A DNA stretch of 64,000 nucleotides from Paraburkholderia kirstenboschensis (GTDB taxonomy: Bacteria; Pseudomonadota; Gammaproteobacteria; Burkholderiales; Burkholderiaceae). This document shows positions 7,876-17,817 of the stretch, piece by piece. Both the position numbers and the translations under genes were made by a program. Position 1 is the first letter of the stretch. Every line of letters begins with the position of its first letter. The notes beneath the pieces are model-generated. The model ran no database searches. It saw only the letters and a list, made by a program, of their open reading frames with translations, and was not told the DNA's origin. The DNA lies in contig NZ_CAJHCR010000004.1 in the NCBI RefSeq assembly GCF_904848585.1, positions 1-64,000 of the forward strand, written 5' to 3'.

Positions 7876-8888
7876 TCCGTAAGAACACCGACTATCCGCT
7901 CCAGCCACCGCGTGAACGCGGCACCGGGCGAGCCTTTGCGTTCGCGCTGGTGATGCATGCGCTGCTCGGGTTCTTCCTGTATCACGGCATTCAGTGGCAG
8001 AACAGCACGCCTGAAGGCGCCGAAGCGGAACTGTGGACAGAAGTGCCCGACAGCGCGATCCCGCGCGTGGCGCCGCCGCCGCCCGCCCCCGTCGTCCCTG
8101 CACCGCCGGTGGCGGACGAACAGGCCGACATCGCGCTGCAGGAAAAGAAACGCAAGCAACAGGAAGCGGCTCGTCAGGCGCAACTCGCAGAACAGCAACG
8201 TCAGGAGAAGCTGCAGGCTCAGCAGGAAGCCGAGGCGAAGCGTCAGCAGCAGTTGGCCGAACAGGCGGCGCAACTGGCTGCCCAGAAGGCGGCCGCCGCG
8301 AAGCAGAAGCAACAACAGCAGCAGGCGGAAAAGCTCAAGCAACAGCAGTTGGCCGAGCAGCAAAAGCAGCAGCAGTTGAAGGAACAGCAGCAGGAGCAGC
8401 AAAAGCAGGCTGAGGCCGAAGCGCAGAAAAAGGCGGACGCGCAAAAGGCGGCGAAGGCGAAGGCACAAGCCGCACAAGCCGAAGCAGCGGCGCAAGCGAA
8501 GAAGGTCGACGCCGAACGCCGTGCGCGCCTCGCACAGATGCAAGGCATGGCCGGGCCTCCGGGCTCGACTGGCAATGGCCTTGGCAAGAGCGGCACAGGC
8601 AGCGGCTCGGGTGGCAATGCGGCATCGCCGGGTTACGCCGACAAGGTGCGTCGCGTGGTGCGGCCGAACATTTCGTGGGGTGGTGAGACGGAGGGCCTCG
8701 AGACTGTGATCGCCGTTCGTTGTTCACCAACGGGCACCCTGTTGAGCGCAACGATCGCTCACAGCAGCGGCAATTCCGCGTGGGACGACGCGGCGTTGCG
8801 AGCCGTTCAGCGTTCGGACCCAATGCCTCAGGACATTGACGGCAAGACGCCCGCGAGCTTCAGAATTACGTTGCGACCGGCAGGTTGA
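7872..8888 (+). CDS. tolA: Cell envelope integrity protein TolA
   Basis: 338 residues. There is one N-terminal membrane anchor (about residues 25-40, FAFALVMHALLGFFLYHGI), a Pro-rich hinge and a long Ala/Gln/Lys/Glu-rich helical domain (about 85-220). The C-terminal globular domain (GYADKVRRVVRPNISWGG onward) has the TolA/TonB C-terminal layout. TolA spans the periplasm and links the TolQR motor to Pal/TolB. The low-complexity coding region is rich in CAG/AAG, which explains the many false open frames on other strands. Confidence 0.96.
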   Translation: MIRKNTDYPLQPPRERGTGRAFAFALVMHALLGFFLYHGIQWQNSTPEGAEAELWTEVPDSAIPRVAPPPPAPVVPAPPVADEQADIALQEKKRKQQEAARQAQLAEQQRQEKLQAQQEAEAKRQQQLAEQAAQLAAQKAAAAKQKQQQQQAEKLKQQQLAEQQKQQQLKEQQQEQQKQAEAEAQKKADAQKAAKAKAQAAQAEAAAQAKKVDAERRARLAQMQGMAGPPGSTGNGLGKSGTGSGSGGNAASPGYADKVRRVVRPNISWGGETEGLETVIAVRCSPTGTLLSATIAHSSGNSAWDDAALRAVQRSDPMPQDIDGKTPASFRITLRPAG

Positions 8889-9025
8889 TGAAAGCCTGAC
8901 AGTAACTTGACAGCAGACCCAGCGCCCCGCCCGGCGCGGCGTGCTCGGGAACGAATTAGTTGTTTTCCGGTCTGTCTGCTGTCGCGAAGCTTTAGTAAAA
9001 CCGTTTTTTGGGGAATCCATACAGC

Positions 9026-10318
9026 ATGAGTTTGATGACCAAGCTAGGCCTGCGGACACTTGTAGCGTCGTGCCTGATCGCCGTCGGCGGCGCCGCGAAC
9101 GCGCAACTCAACGTCCTCGTGACGGGCGTCGGGTCCACCCAGTTCCCGATCGCAACGGCGAACTTCGCCAATGAAGCGAACTCGCCGCAACAGGTCAGCA
9201 CCATCGTGCGTCAGGACCTGCAACGCAGCGGCAAATTCACCAATATCGACGCAGGCTCGGCACCGGTTCCCGAAACGGCTTCGGTCGACCTCGGCAGCTG
9301 GAAGGCCAAAGGCGCGAATGCGTTCGTCGCCGGCAGCGTGAACCGCCTGCCGAATGGCCAGTACGAAGTGCGCTTCAAGCTGTACGACACGGTCAAGGGC
9401 GAAAGCCTCGGCGGCCTCGTGCTGGTTAGCCCCGAAAGCGGCCTGCGTATGAGCGCGCACAAGGTGGCCGACTACATTTACGCCAAGCTGATGGGCGGCC
9501 GCGGCGTGTTCGCCACGCGGCTGTCGTATGTCATCAAGACCGGCAACCGTTATCAGTTGCAAATCTCGGATTCGGACGGCCAGGACGCGCACATCGCGCT
9601 GTCGAGCCCCGAGCCGATCATCTCGCCGGCGTGGTCGCCTGATGGCACCAAGGTGGCTTACGTATCGTTCGAGAAGAAGAAGCCGATCGTCTATATCCAC
9701 GATCTGCCCACGGGGCGCCGCATTGTCGTTTCGGACCAGAAAGGCAATAACAGCGCGCCGGCATGGTCGCCGGACGGACGCACGCTCGCCGTGGCGCTCT
9801 CGCGCACCGGTAACACGCAAATCTTCGCCGTCAATGCGGACGGCACTGGCATGCGCCGTCTGACGCAAGGCAGCTCGATCGACACGGAGCCGACCTTCTC
9901 GCCAGACGGCCAGACGATCTATTTCACGAGCGATCGCGGCGGCCAACCGCAGATCTACAAGATGTCGGCGCAGGGTGAAAGCGCCGGCGCGGCACAACGG
10001 GTCACGTTTACCGGCAGCTACAACACCAGTCCGCGCGTGAGCCCGGACGGCAAGCAACTCGCGTATATTTCGCGCGTCGGCGGAGGCTTCAAGCTGTATA
10101 TCCAGGACCTGCAAGGTGGAACCGCCACGGGCCTGACGGACACGACACATGACGAATCGCCGAGCTTCGCGGCGAACGGTCAGTACATTCTTTACGCCAC
10201 TCAGGTGAACGGCCGTGGCGTATTGGCTGCGGTTTCGACCGACGGTCGCACCCGGCAGGTCCTGTCAGTGCAGGGCGGCAGCGTACGTGAGCCGTCCTGG
10301 GGCCCTTTCATGCAATAA
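9026..10318 (+). CDS. tolB: Tol-Pal system beta-propeller protein TolB
   Basis: 430 residues. A signal peptide ([20 protein letters not shown]) is cleaved at about residue 26. An N-terminal TolB domain is followed by propeller blades marked by repeated PAWSPDG, PTFSPDG and PRVSPDGK units. Periplasmic TolB binds Pal and controls its exchange with TolA. The ATG at 9026 gives the proper signal peptide. A TTG at 9008 is also in frame but would add an odd extension. Confidence 0.97.
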   Translation: MSLMTKLGLRTLVASCLIAVGGAANAQLNVLVTGVGSTQFPIATANFANEANSPQQVSTIVRQDLQRSGKFTNIDAGSAPVPETASVDLGSWKAKGANAFVAGSVNRLPNGQYEVRFKLYDTVKGESLGGLVLVSPESGLRMSAHKVADYIYAKLMGGRGVFATRLSYVIKTGNRYQLQISDSDGQDAHIALSSPEPIISPAWSPDGTKVAYVSFEKKKPIVYIHDLPTGRRIVVSDQKGNNSAPAWSPDGRTLAVALSRTGNTQIFAVNADGTGMRRLTQGSSIDTEPTFSPDGQTIYFTSDRGGQPQIYKMSAQGESAGAAQRVTFTGSYNTSPRVSPDGKQLAYISRVGGGFKLYIQDLQGGTATGLTDTTHDESPSFAANGQYILYATQVNGRGVLAAVSTDGRTRQVLSVQGGSVREPSWGPFMQ

Positions 10319-10349
10319 CGTTGATGCAATAACACAAGGAGAGTAAAAA

Positions 10350-10859
10350 ATGATGTCTAAACTTCGCTTCGCATTCGCAGTCCTCATGGTCGGTGCACTG
10401 GCCGCATGTCATTCGGGCGTCAAGCTCGACGAAAACGCAAACAAGGGCGGTGCCGTCTCGACGCAACCGAACCCGAACGACGTCGCGCAAGTGAACGTCG
10501 ACCCGCTGAACGATCCGAACAGCCCGCTCGCAAAGCGCAGCATTTACTTCGACTTCGACAGCTACTCGGTGAAGGACGACTATCAGTCGCTGCTGCAACA
10601 ACACTCGCAGTATCTGAAGAGCCATCCGCAACGTCACGTGCTGATTCAGGGCAACACGGACGAGCGCGGCACGAGCGAGTACAACCTGGCACTCGGCCAG
10701 AAGCGTGCTGAAGCGGTGCGTCGTTCGCTGTCGCTGATGGGCGTGACCGACTCGCAAATGGAAGCCGTGAGCCTCGGCAAGGAAAAGCCGCAAGCTACCG
10801 GTCATGACGAATCGTCGTGGGCACAGAACCGCCGCGCCGATCTCGTGTACCAACAGTAA
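10350..10859 (+). CDS. pal: Peptidoglycan-associated lipoprotein Pal
   Basis: 169 residues. A lipoprotein signal ends in the lipobox LAAC (Cys at about residue 20). The OmpA-like domain (SIYFDFDSYSVKDD to the end) contains NTDERGTSEYNLALGQKRA, the peptidoglycan-binding signature. It anchors the outer membrane to the wall and is the end partner of TolB/TolA. AGGAG lies before the ATG. Only 31 bp separate it from tolB. Confidence 0.98.
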   Translation: MMSKLRFAFAVLMVGALAACHSGVKLDENANKGGAVSTQPNPNDVAQVNVDPLNDPNSPLAKRSIYFDFDSYSVKDDYQSLLQQHSQYLKSHPQRHVLIQGNTDERGTSEYNLALGQKRAEAVRRSLSLMGVTDSQMEAVSLGKEKPQATGHDESSWAQNRRADLVYQQ

Positions 10860-10878
10860 GTAACAGGTGATGAGCCGT

Positions 10879-11628
10879 ATGACGCATCGTTTCTCCTGGC
10901 TGCGATTTGCCGCAGCGGCCTGCGTAGCAGGCACGGTCTTCACGGCTGTGCCGGCGCACGCCGGTATCTTCGACGACGATCAGGCCCGTCAGGCCATTCT
11001 CGATCTTCGGGCGAAGACTGACAGCCTGTCGAGCCAGTTGTCGGCAGCGCAGCGCACGATCCTCGATCAGTCCAACCGTCTCGACCAGATGAATCAACAG
11101 GTCGCGACGCTGCGCGGACAGAACGAGGACATGGCCAATCAGCTCGCCACGCTGCAAAAACAGCAAAAGGACTACTACACCGATCTGGACACGCGCCTGA
11201 AGAAATTCGAGCCGCAGCAACAAACGGTGGATGGCGTTCAGGGCGAGGTCCAGCCGGGCGAAACGGAATCGTTCAATGCGGCTTCACAGCAGTTCCGCAA
11301 CGGCGACTTCAAGAATGCGGCGGCGTCGTTCCGCAGCTTCATCTCCAAGTATCCGAACAGCCCCTATCAGCCAACCGCGCAGTACTGGCTCGGCAACGCG
11401 CTGTATGCGCTGCGCGATTACAAGGGCTCGACGGCGACCTGGCAGGGTGTAGTGAAGAACTATCCGCAGCATCCGCGCGCGCCTGAGGCATTGATGGCAA
11501 TCGCGAACAATCAGCTCGAGCAAGGTCAGAAGGCCGCGGCCAAGAAGACGCTCGAGCAGATCGTCGCGCAATACGGCGGCTCCGAGGTCGCGCAGTCGGC
11601 GCAAAGCAAGCTGTCGCAGATCAAGTAG
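10879..11628 (+). CDS. cpoB: Cell division coordinator CpoB (YbgF)
   Basis: 249 residues. A signal peptide (FSWLRFAAAACVAGTVFTAVPAHA) is followed by a trimerising coiled coil (about residues 35-100, LRAKTDSLSSQLSAAQ). C-terminal TPR repeats follow (FNAASQQFRNGDFKNAAASFRSF, PTAQYWLGNALYAL, PEALMAIANNQLEQGQ). Periplasmic CpoB ties Tol-Pal activity to septal wall synthesis. The ATG at 10879 was preferred because AGGTGA sits 8 nt upstream. GTG 10867 and ATG 10870 are in frame but lack a site. A strong terminator follows. Confidence 0.93.
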   Translation: MTHRFSWLRFAAAACVAGTVFTAVPAHAGIFDDDQARQAILDLRAKTDSLSSQLSAAQRTILDQSNRLDQMNQQVATLRGQNEDMANQLATLQKQQKDYYTDLDTRLKKFEPQQQTVDGVQGEVQPGETESFNAASQQFRNGDFKNAAASFRSFISKYPNSPYQPTAQYWLGNALYALRDYKGSTATWQGVVKNYPQHPRAPEALMAIANNQLEQGQKAAAKKTLEQIVAQYGGSEVAQSAQSKLSQIK

Positions 11629-11706
11629 TCGTAGTACTGTCGGGTAGTTGGCAGTAACGCGCAGTGTCCGTGAAGGCCAAAAAGATGGTCACGCGCGCCT
11701 CTCGCT

Positions 11707-11739
11707 GAAAAGCCCGGGTCTTCATGCCCCGGGCTTTTC
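11707..11739 (+). terminator. Rho-independent terminator of the tol-pal operon
   Basis: Perfect 12-bp stem GAAAAGCCCGGG/CCCGGGCTTTTC with a 9-nt loop, 78 bp after cpoB. The T-run is inside the right arm. Confidence 0.85.
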
Positions 11740-11786
11740 ACTATCTGGACAGCACTAACCGTCAACATCGGATTGCTCAGAACGGG

Positions 11787-11816
11787 TTGACAGTCATCCG
11801 GGGCTATCGCTATAAT
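11787..11816 (+). promoter_or_regulatory. Consensus sigma-70 promoter of tRNA-Lys
   Basis: TTGACA (11787-11792), an 18-bp spacer and TATAAT (11811-11816), both hexamers perfect. The predicted start at about 11823 is just before the tRNA. Confidence 0.9.
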
Positions 11817-11830
11817 TTCGCTTCTCTTTT

Positions 11831-11906
11831 GGGTCGTTAGCTCAGCTGGTAGAGCAGCGGACTTTTAATCCGTTGGTCACAGGTTCGAATCCCGTACGGC
11901 CTACCA
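11831..11906 (+). tRNA. tRNA-Lys (anticodon TTT)
   Basis: 76 nt with a complete cloverleaf. The acceptor pairs GGGTCGT with ACGGCCT, allowing G-U pairs. The D-arm is AGCTCAGCTGGTAGAGCA. The anticodon stem-loop GGACTTTTAATCC has TTT at the anticodon. The T-arm contains GGTTCGAATCC and the CCA end is encoded. It decodes AAA/AAG. Confidence 0.98.
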
Positions 11907-11915
11907 AAAGATTCG

Positions 11916-11950
11916 AGGGCTTACACGCGTCAGCGTCGTGAGCCCTTTTC
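11916..11950 (+). terminator. Terminator after tRNA-Lys
   Basis: Stem AGGGCT..CACG/CGTG..AGCCCT with a small bulge, followed by TTTTCTTTTTG. It starts 9 nt after the tRNA. Confidence 0.8.
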
Positions 11951-12281
11951 TTTTTGTGCCGCAGTTTCTTTGCGGCGCTCTCCGTCTCCAGTCTCTTGGC
12001 AACAATCTCGTCGTCAGGCAGAAGCGCAAACTACAAAGCGAAAGTCCGAAGCGAAAGTCCAAAGCGAAACAGCCTAAAGGCTCGCTGAGATTTCTCGTAA
12101 CGCCTCCGACTTTTCTCACGCAAGACCTCGCACATTCCGACAACGCTACGGACTGCGAACGTGAGCATTTATTGAGACATAAAGACGTGCAATGATCGCC
12201 GCCGTCTGCCGATCCGCTGACAACCGACGGACGCAGACACTTCCGCAACACCGCAACCTGCGGCGCTTTCATTCCATCGAT
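11951..12281. other. Gene-free stretch with a short direct repeat
   Basis: No integrase, attachment duplicate or credible gene. At 12036-12069 the 13-bp unit AAGCGAAAGTCCR occurs about 2.7 times. Nothing else recognised. Confidence 0.5.
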
Positions 12282-12656
12282 ATGACCAATTTTCTGTTCG
12301 ATCTCGCCTCGAATCTTGCGTTGCTGGCGATCGTGCTTGTCGCGTGCAATGGGTGTAATTGCCTGATACCGGGCGCCGCGCTAGACGGCTCTCGCGTGTT
12401 TTCCGCGCTCGCGCTCGCCGCCATGCTGCTCGATGCAGCCCTCACTTTCCTGGTTTTCGCCGACGCTCGCACACGCTACGGCCAGTTCAGCACGCCGTCG
12501 GCGTTTTTTGTACGCGGCGCCGCATACGCGCTCGCAATCGTCGCGGCATTTGCGTGGCGCAGCTTTGGTCGCGCGAACCGACCCGCCAAATCAACGTTAG
12601 GCAAAACGCTGGTCATTCCGACCTCGCCCTACTCCGACTCCCATCTGCCGATGTAA
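12282..12656 (+). CDS. Small hydrophobic membrane protein, unknown function
   Basis: 124 residues from ATG 12282 (MTNFLFDLASNLALLAIVLV). Three likely membrane segments are visible (about residues 5-25, 35-60 and 75-95). The first ends in the Cys-rich CNGCNC. The tail is hydrophilic with many Ser and Pro. An upstream start at 12192 would add 30 unlikely residues. No clear ribosome site is visible, and I recognise no family. The hydrophobic pattern and GC-ending codons favour a real gene, but support is modest. Confidence 0.5.
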   Translation: MTNFLFDLASNLALLAIVLVACNGCNCLIPGAALDGSRVFSALALAAMLLDAALTFLVFADARTRYGQFSTPSAFFVRGAAYALAIVAAFAWRSFGRANRPAKSTLGKTLVIPTSPYSDSHLPM

Positions 12657-12835
12657 AAAGCGTCCCGCGAGCGTGAGGCGCCGCGGGAACGGTCCTTGCG
12701 GACCTTCGTGCCTTCACCTATAACTCCCCAAGACCAGGTGTTATCAGGTCGAGTTTGCGCCCATACGGGCGCGCCCCCGCAGTATCGCGTCACGTCGTAA
12801 ATCAACCAGACGAAGTTCACCGATTGGGGAACATC

Positions 12836-13648
12836 TTGGATTTCGAAACCGTACGCGTTTTCATGATGACCCGGGGCATCGACCTCGGTGTCAAGGTGCT
12901 CGGTGCGATCGTCTTGTGGATCGTCGGCCGCTGGATCATTGGACTCATTACCCGCTTGCTGCGCGCAGTGCTAACGCGCAACAGCCGCGTCGACCCCACG
13001 CTCGCCCATTACCTCGGCTCCATACTCGGCGCGCTATTGAACCTGCTTCTGATCCTCGCGATCTTGCAGGTGTTCGGCGTACAGACCACTTCATTCGCGG
13101 CGCTTCTCGCCGGCCTCGGGCTCGCGATCGGCACGGCGTGGGGCGGACTGCTCGCGCACTTCGCGGCCGGCATCTTCATGCAGGTGTTGCGGCCGTTCAA
13201 GGTCGGCGACTTCGTGACCGCGGGCGGCGTCACGGGCACCGTCTCTGAACTCGGTCTGTTCGGCACGACCATCGTCACGCCGGATAACGTGACGACGATC
13301 ATCGGCAACAACAAGATCTTCGCCGACACGATTTCCAATTACAGCGTGCTGCCGGTGCGGCGGGTCGAGCTGACAGCGAAGATCGCGAACGGCGTCGACG
13401 CGACGGACGCGATGAACCGGCTGAAGGCCGCCATCGCGGAAATACCGAACGTCGCGGAAAGCCCCGCACCCGATGTCGAAGTGCTGAGCTTCACGCCCGA
13501 AGGACCGCTGCTTTGCGTGCGACCCTACGCACACAATGAGCATTACTGGCAGGTGTACTTCGACACTAACCGCGCGATCATTCAGACATTTCGCGAGGCC
13601 GGCTACCCGACGCCGGAAACCCCGCTCGCGCCGCGTGCAGTGACGTGA
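12836..13648 (+). CDS. MscS-type small-conductance mechanosensitive channel
   Basis: 270 residues, short for the family and similar to E. coli MscS in length. Three N-terminal helices end in the pore helix GLGLAIGTAWGGLLAHFAAGIFMQ. The MscS beta domain follows (PFKVGDFVTAGGVTGTVSELGLFGTTI, IIGNNKIFADTISNYS), then a C-terminal alpha/beta domain. It opens on hypo-osmotic shock in the inner membrane. TTG 12836 with GGGGA 6-7 nt upstream is the likely start. No ATG fits before the first helix except 12863-12870, which would cut it. Confidence 0.9.
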   Translation: MDFETVRVFMMTRGIDLGVKVLGAIVLWIVGRWIIGLITRLLRAVLTRNSRVDPTLAHYLGSILGALLNLLLILAILQVFGVQTTSFAALLAGLGLAIGTAWGGLLAHFAAGIFMQVLRPFKVGDFVTAGGVTGTVSELGLFGTTIVTPDNVTTIIGNNKIFADTISNYSVLPVRRVELTAKIANGVDATDAMNRLKAAIAEIPNVAESPAPDVEVLSFTPEGPLLCVRPYAHNEHYWQVYFDTNRAIIQTFREAGYPTPETPLAPRAVT

Positions 13649-13684
13649 GCGCGCATGCAGGCGAGTGGCCGCGCACGTATAAAA

Positions 13685-13715
13685 AAACGGCGTCACGATT
13701 TACGCGACGCCGTTT
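13685..13715. terminator. Bidirectional terminator between the MscS gene and dedA
   Basis: Stem AAACGGCGTC/GACGCCGTTT (13685-13694 with 13706-13715). On the minus strand it is followed by seven T, so it is strongest as the dedA terminator. It also lies just after the plus-strand channel gene. Confidence 0.85.
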
Positions 13716-13757
13716 GTCAAATCGACAACTTCAGCGGGCTGACTGCGCGAACCAGCG

Positions 13758-14423
13758 TTAGCTGGGCTTCGACGCACTCTTGCGCATCATCTTCCAGAGC
13801 GCGCCGAGCATGACCGGCACAACCGCGGCGCCGATCCCGACCAGGACGATCACATTCAGATATTGGCGGATAAACGGAATATTGCCGAAGAAATATCCCA
13901 GCAGGACAAGCAGCAATACCCACAACAGCGCGCCGGCCACATTGAACAGCTGAAACCGGCTAACCGTCATTTCCGAAGCACCCGCGACAAACGGCGCAAA
14001 CGTGCGCACAACCGGAATGAAGCGCGCGAGCACGATGGTCTTGCCGCCATGCTTCTCGTAGAAGTCGTGAGTTCTCTGCAGCGCGCGCCGGTCGAGAAAA
14101 CGCTCGAGCAATGGAATACGCGAATTGAAAACCTTCGGCCCAATAGCTCGCCCGACCATATAGTTGACGGTATTGCCCGTAGTCGCCGCGACGAACAGCA
14201 GCAGGATCAGCAGACCGAGATTCATCTGCCCGGACGCGCAGAATGCCCCGCCGATAAACAGCAACGAGTCTCCCGGCAGAAACGGCAGGATCACAAGCCC
14301 CGTTTCGGAGAACACGATCAGGAACAGCACCGCATAAACCCAGGCGCCGTACACGTGGATGAATTCTCCCAGGAACTTGTCGATGTGCAGCACAAGATTG
14401 GCTAGATGTAGCAGCGTGTCCAA
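13758..14423 (-). CDS. DedA-family membrane protein
   Basis: 221 residues with the SNARE-associated/DedA domain. The motif FSETGLVILPFLPGDSLLFIGG (about residues 40-61) and the FEKHGGK-like FYEKHGGKTIVLARFIPVVRTFAPFVAG are diagnostic. Four to five membrane segments are predicted. DedA proteins are undecaprenyl-phosphate or lipid transporters in some bacteria; the role here is inferred. TTG at 14423 is preferred because AAAGGA lies 6 nt upstream and gives MDTLLHLANLV. The ATG at 14444 would place the ribosome site inside the gene. Confidence 0.9.
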   Translation of the reverse strand: MDTLLHLANLVLHIDKFLGEFIHVYGAWVYAVLFLIVFSETGLVILPFLPGDSLLFIGGAFCASGQMNLGLLILLLFVAATTGNTVNYMVGRAIGPKVFNSRIPLLERFLDRRALQRTHDFYEKHGGKTIVLARFIPVVRTFAPFVAGASEMTVSRFQLFNVAGALLWVLLLVLLGYFFGNIPFIRQYLNVIVLVGIGAAVVPVMLGALWKMMRKSASKPS

Positions 14424-14603
14424 AAAGCGTCCTTTATGAGGCAAGAGTGAACGTGGCGGGAAGGTCGGCAGCAGACCAGCGGGATAGCAGTGAGCACTTG
14501 CTCGCCGCCCCAGTTGACCGCGTCATGATACAGAAAGTGCCCGGGCGAACTTCGAAAATCTCCGGCACGTTTCCGCCATTTCAGGACCGCCGCGCCGAAT
14601 CGC

Positions 14604-14609
14604 TATAAT
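14604..14609 (+). promoter_or_regulatory. -10 box immediately before mutL
   Basis: TATAAT ends 6 nt before the ATG of mutL, so transcription would begin at or next to the start codon. The -35 region is poor. Confidence 0.45.
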
Positions 14610-14615
14610 TTCGCC

Positions 14616-16664
14616 ATGTCCGAATTTTCCGAAACGCCTGTCGACGCCACGGCCGCTGCCGCCGCCACGCCGGCTCTGCGCCCGCTGCGGGCAATCCTGC
14701 CGCTGCCCGATCAGCTCATCAGCCAGATTGCCGCCGGCGAAGTGGTCGAGCGGCCCGCATCGGTCGTGAAGGAGCTGCTGGAAAACGCGCTCGACGCCGG
14801 CGCGCAGACGCTGCGCATCATGCTGGACGAAGGCGGCGTCAAACGTATTTCGATCACTGACGACGGCTGCGGCATTCCCGAGAACGAACTTGCGCTCGCG
14901 TTGATGCGCCACGCGACCAGCAAGATCCGCTCGCTCGCCGAACTCGAGGCAGTGGCGACGCTTGGGTTTCGCGGCGAGGCGCTCGCCTCGATCGCGTCGG
15001 TCGCGCAAATGACCATCACGAGCCGCACGGCCGATGCGCCGCATGCAGTGCGCGTCGATGCACAAACCGGCGTGCTGAGCCCGGCTGCGGGCACGCAAGG
15101 CACCACCATCGAAGTGCGCGAGTTGTACTTCAACACCCCCGCGCGCCGCAAATTCCTGAAAAGCGAACAGACCGAACTCGGCCATTGTCTCGAACAGATT
15201 CGCCGTGCCGCGCTGGCGCGACCGGACGTCGCCATTTCGGTCCTGCACAACGGCAAGGCCGTCGAACATTGGAACGCGAGCGAACCGCCCGCGCGAGTCG
15301 CGAAGATACTGGGCGAAACTTTCGCGACGGCTCATCTGCCGCTCGACGAATCCGCCGGTCCGCTCGCCGTCTACGGTTGCGCGGGTTTGCCAACCGCAAG
15401 CCGCGGACGCTCCGATCAGCAGTACTTCTTCGTCAATGGCCGTTTCGTGCGAGACAAGCTGCTCACGCACGCGGTGCGCGCCGCTTATGAAGACGTGCTG
15501 CATGGCGACCGTTACCCGTCGTATGTGCTGTTTCTCGATCTGCCGCCCGAAGCGGTCGACGTGAACGTGCATCCGTCGAAGATAGAAGTGCGTTTCCGCG
15601 ATTCGCGCTCGATTCATCAGTTCGTTTTCCACGCGGTCCAGCGTGCGCTCGCGCGCCATGCGGGCGCGTCACCGGAGACGACCGCAGGCGGGCACGCGGC
15701 GCATCTGCAAGCGTCGGCGGACGGAGCGGTTTCGTTCGGGGCGTCGCCGGGAGGTGTCGGCGGTGCGGGGTTCGGCGCTTCCGGTGCGGGTAGCTTTGGC
15801 GGCAGCTTTAGCTCGAACGGCACACCAGGATCGGCGGGCGGCGGCTTCAACGCGCCCCAAACCGGCAATACGTGGATGCGCCAGTCCCGCATGACGCAGG
15901 GCACGCTGCCAGTCGCGCAACCGCTCGCATTCTATGACGCGTTGTTCGGCCGCAAGGACACCATCGCCGGAACTCCGCAAGGCGCGACGCTTTTCGAAGC
16001 GCGCGACTCCGCCGCCGAAGGCCCGTCGCCCTACAACGCGTCGGCGCCCTACGCGCCGCCCGCGTTCAACTCCGCCGACGACCAGCCGCTCGGCTTCGCC
16101 CTCGGCCAGATTCACGGCATCTATGTGCTTGCGCAGAACGCGCATGGACTCGTGATCGTCGATATGCACGCCGCGCACGAGCGCATCCTTTACGAGCAGT
16201 TCAAGAACGCGCTCGCCGACCGCACGATTGCCGTGCAGCCGTTGCTGATTCCACAGACGATGCAAGCGGATCCCGTCGAAATCGGCATAGTGGAAGAAGA
16301 GCGCGATACGCTCGACGCACTCGGCTTCGACCTGGCCGTGCTGTCGCCGACCACCCTCGCCATCCGCGCGGTGCCGGCGCTGTTGAAAGACGCCGACCTT
16401 CAGGTATTGGCGCGCGCGGTGCTGTCCGATCTGCATGCTTACGGCGGCTCGCGTGTCTTGACCGAGCGCCAGCACGAACTGCTCGGCACGCTCGCCTGCC
16501 ATCACGCGGTGCGCGCGAACCGGCGTCTCACACTGGACGAAATGAACGCGCTGCTGCGTCAGATGGAAGCGACCGAGCGCGCCGATCAGTGCAACCACGG
16601 GCGTCCCACGTGGTATCAGTTGACGCTCTCCGATCTCGACCGCCTGTTCATGCGCGGACAGTGA
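14616..16664 (+). CDS. mutL: DNA mismatch repair protein MutL
   Basis: 682 residues. An N-terminal GHKL ATPase contains the motifs [16 protein letters not shown] and [13 protein letters not shown] Gly/Ser-rich linker (about residues 350-440) precedes a C-terminal dimerisation domain. That domain holds [21 protein letters not shown] and CNHGRP, versions of the metal-binding nicking-endonuclease motifs, so this MutL probably nicks DNA itself. There is no recognisable ribosome site. Its -10 box lies at the start codon. miaA follows 43 bp later. Confidence 0.97.
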   Translation: MSEFSETPVDATAAAAATPALRPLRAILPLPDQLISQIAAGEVVERPASVVKELLENALDAGAQTLRIMLDEGGVKRISITDDGCGIPENELALALMRHATSKIRSLAELEAVATLGFRGEALASIASVAQMTITSRTADAPHAVRVDAQTGVLSPAAGTQGTTIEVRELYFNTPARRKFLKSEQTELGHCLEQIRRAALARPDVAISVLHNGKAVEHWNASEPPARVAKILGETFATAHLPLDESAGPLAVYGCAGLPTASRGRSDQQYFFVNGRFVRDKLLTHAVRAAYEDVLHGDRYPSYVLFLDLPPEAVDVNVHPSKIEVRFRDSRSIHQFVFHAVQRALARHAGASPETTAGGHAAHLQASADGAVSFGASPGGVGGAGFGASGAGSFGGSFSSNGTPGSAGGGFNAPQTGNTWMRQSRMTQGTLPVAQPLAFYDALFGRKDTIAGTPQGATLFEARDSAAEGPSPYNASAPYAPPAFNSADDQPLGFALGQIHGIYVLAQNAHGLVIVDMHAAHERILYEQFKNALADRTIAVQPLLIPQTMQADPVEIGIVEEERDTLDALGFDLAVLSPTTLAIRAVPALLKDADLQVLARAVLSDLHAYGGSRVLTERQHELLGTLACHHAVRANRRLTLDEMNALLRQMEATERADQCNHGRPTWYQLTLSDLDRLFMRGQ

Positions 16665-16707
16665 CGGTGCGCTTTTGCAGGCTCGATGGCCGAGCGCCGG
16701 CACGCTC

Positions 16708-17667
16708 ATGACCGCACGCACCGTAACGCCTATTCCGTGCCTGCTCGGCCCCACTGCGTCGGGCAAGACCGCGGCTGCATTGGCCTTGGCCGCGCGGCGG
16801 CCGGTCGAAATCATCAGCGTCGATTCGGCGCTCGTATATCGCGAGATGGACATCGGCACTGCAAAGCCTACCGCCGACGAGCGTGCGGTAGCCCCACATC
16901 ATCTGATCGACATTGTCGATCCCGCGGACGCCTATTCCGCCGCTGAATTTCGCGCCGACGCACTCCGGCTGACCGCAGAGATCACCGCGCGCGGCCGGCT
17001 GCCGCTGCTGGTCGGTGGGACGATGCTGTACTACAAGGCGCTCACGCAAGGGCTCAACGACTTGCCCGCCGCCGACGCGAATGTACGCGCGCAACTCGAC
17101 GCCGACGCTGCGCGCGATGGCTGGCCCGCGCTGCACGCGCGCCTCGCTGCCGTCGATCCGGCGACTGCCGCGCGCCTCGCGCCCAACGATTCGCAGCGAA
17201 TCCAGCGCGCGCTCGAAGTGTTCATGCTGACGGGTCAAGCGATGTCCGCACTGCTGGCCGCGCCCGCTCGCATCGACGACGCCGCGGCGCAGTGGCGCTT
17301 TGCGCCGATCGCACTGGAGCCTTCGGACCGAAGCGTGCTGCATGCGCGCATCGAGCGGCGTTTCGATGCCATGCTGGCAAACGGCTTTGTCGAGGAAGTG
17401 GTGAAGCTGCGCGAACGCGGAGATTTATCACCCGAGATGCCGTCGATGCGTTGCGTCGGCTACCGGCAGGTCTGGGAATATCTCGATGGAACCGTCGACT
17501 ACTCGACCATGCGCGACAAAGGCGTGTTTGCGACGCGGCAATTGTGCAAACGGCAACTCACATGGCTGCGCAGCATGAACGAGCGGGTGGTGGTGGACTG
17601 CTGCGACCCAAACGCGAGCGCGCGGGTGCTTGATTTGATCGAAGCGCTGGTTTCACAACCTGTTTGA
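16708..17667 (+). CDS. miaA: tRNA dimethylallyltransferase MiaA
   Basis: 319 residues. A P-loop GPTASGKT (residues 14-21) is followed by [20 protein letters not shown] and the DDAYS-like [11 protein letters not shown], then [10 protein letters not shown] and the C-terminal [16 protein letters not shown]. It adds dimethylallyl to A37 of tRNAs reading U-starting codons. ATG 16708 gives the typical N-terminus. An earlier in-frame codon at 16675 overlaps the region just after mutL. The mutL-miaA pairing is widespread. Confidence 0.96.
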   Translation: MTARTVTPIPCLLGPTASGKTAAALALAARRPVEIISVDSALVYREMDIGTAKPTADERAVAPHHLIDIVDPADAYSAAEFRADALRLTAEITARGRLPLLVGGTMLYYKALTQGLNDLPAADANVRAQLDADAARDGWPALHARLAAVDPATAARLAPNDSQRIQRALEVFMLTGQAMSALLAAPARIDDAAAQWRFAPIALEPSDRSVLHARIERRFDAMLANGFVEEVVKLRERGDLSPEMPSMRCVGYRQVWEYLDGTVDYSTMRDKGVFATRQLCKRQLTWLRSMNERVVVDCCDPNASARVLDLIEALVSQPV

Positions 17668-17772
17668 TGCGCTTCTTCGAAGCGTTTTGAAGCACTTCGA
17701 AGTGCTGCTTTCAGCAAACCAGACGGGAAGCGTACTGCCGGACTGCAAAACCTCGGAAGCATTGAAACTGTG

Positions 17773-17809
17773 AGTCAGCGCGGCGTTTGCTATTCACGCC
17801 GCGCTGACT
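17773..17809. terminator. Strong hairpin between convergent miaA and purM
   Basis: A 14-bp perfect stem AGTCAGCGCGGCGT/ACGCCGCGCTGACT with a 9-nt loop, centred between the two stop codons. There is no long T-run on either side, so it may act as a bidirectional terminator or mRNA stabiliser. Confidence 0.65.
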
Positions 17810-17817
17810 GCCAATCT

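Noticed and set aside
8033..8413. Open frames inside tolA on both strands
   Set aside because: They arise from the CAG/AAG-rich helical domain of tolA and have repetitive compositions.
11831..12281. tRNA-Lys as an integration site for a genomic island
   Set aside because: No integrase, no duplicated tRNA end and no foreign genes follow; a normal terminator and ordinary genes do.
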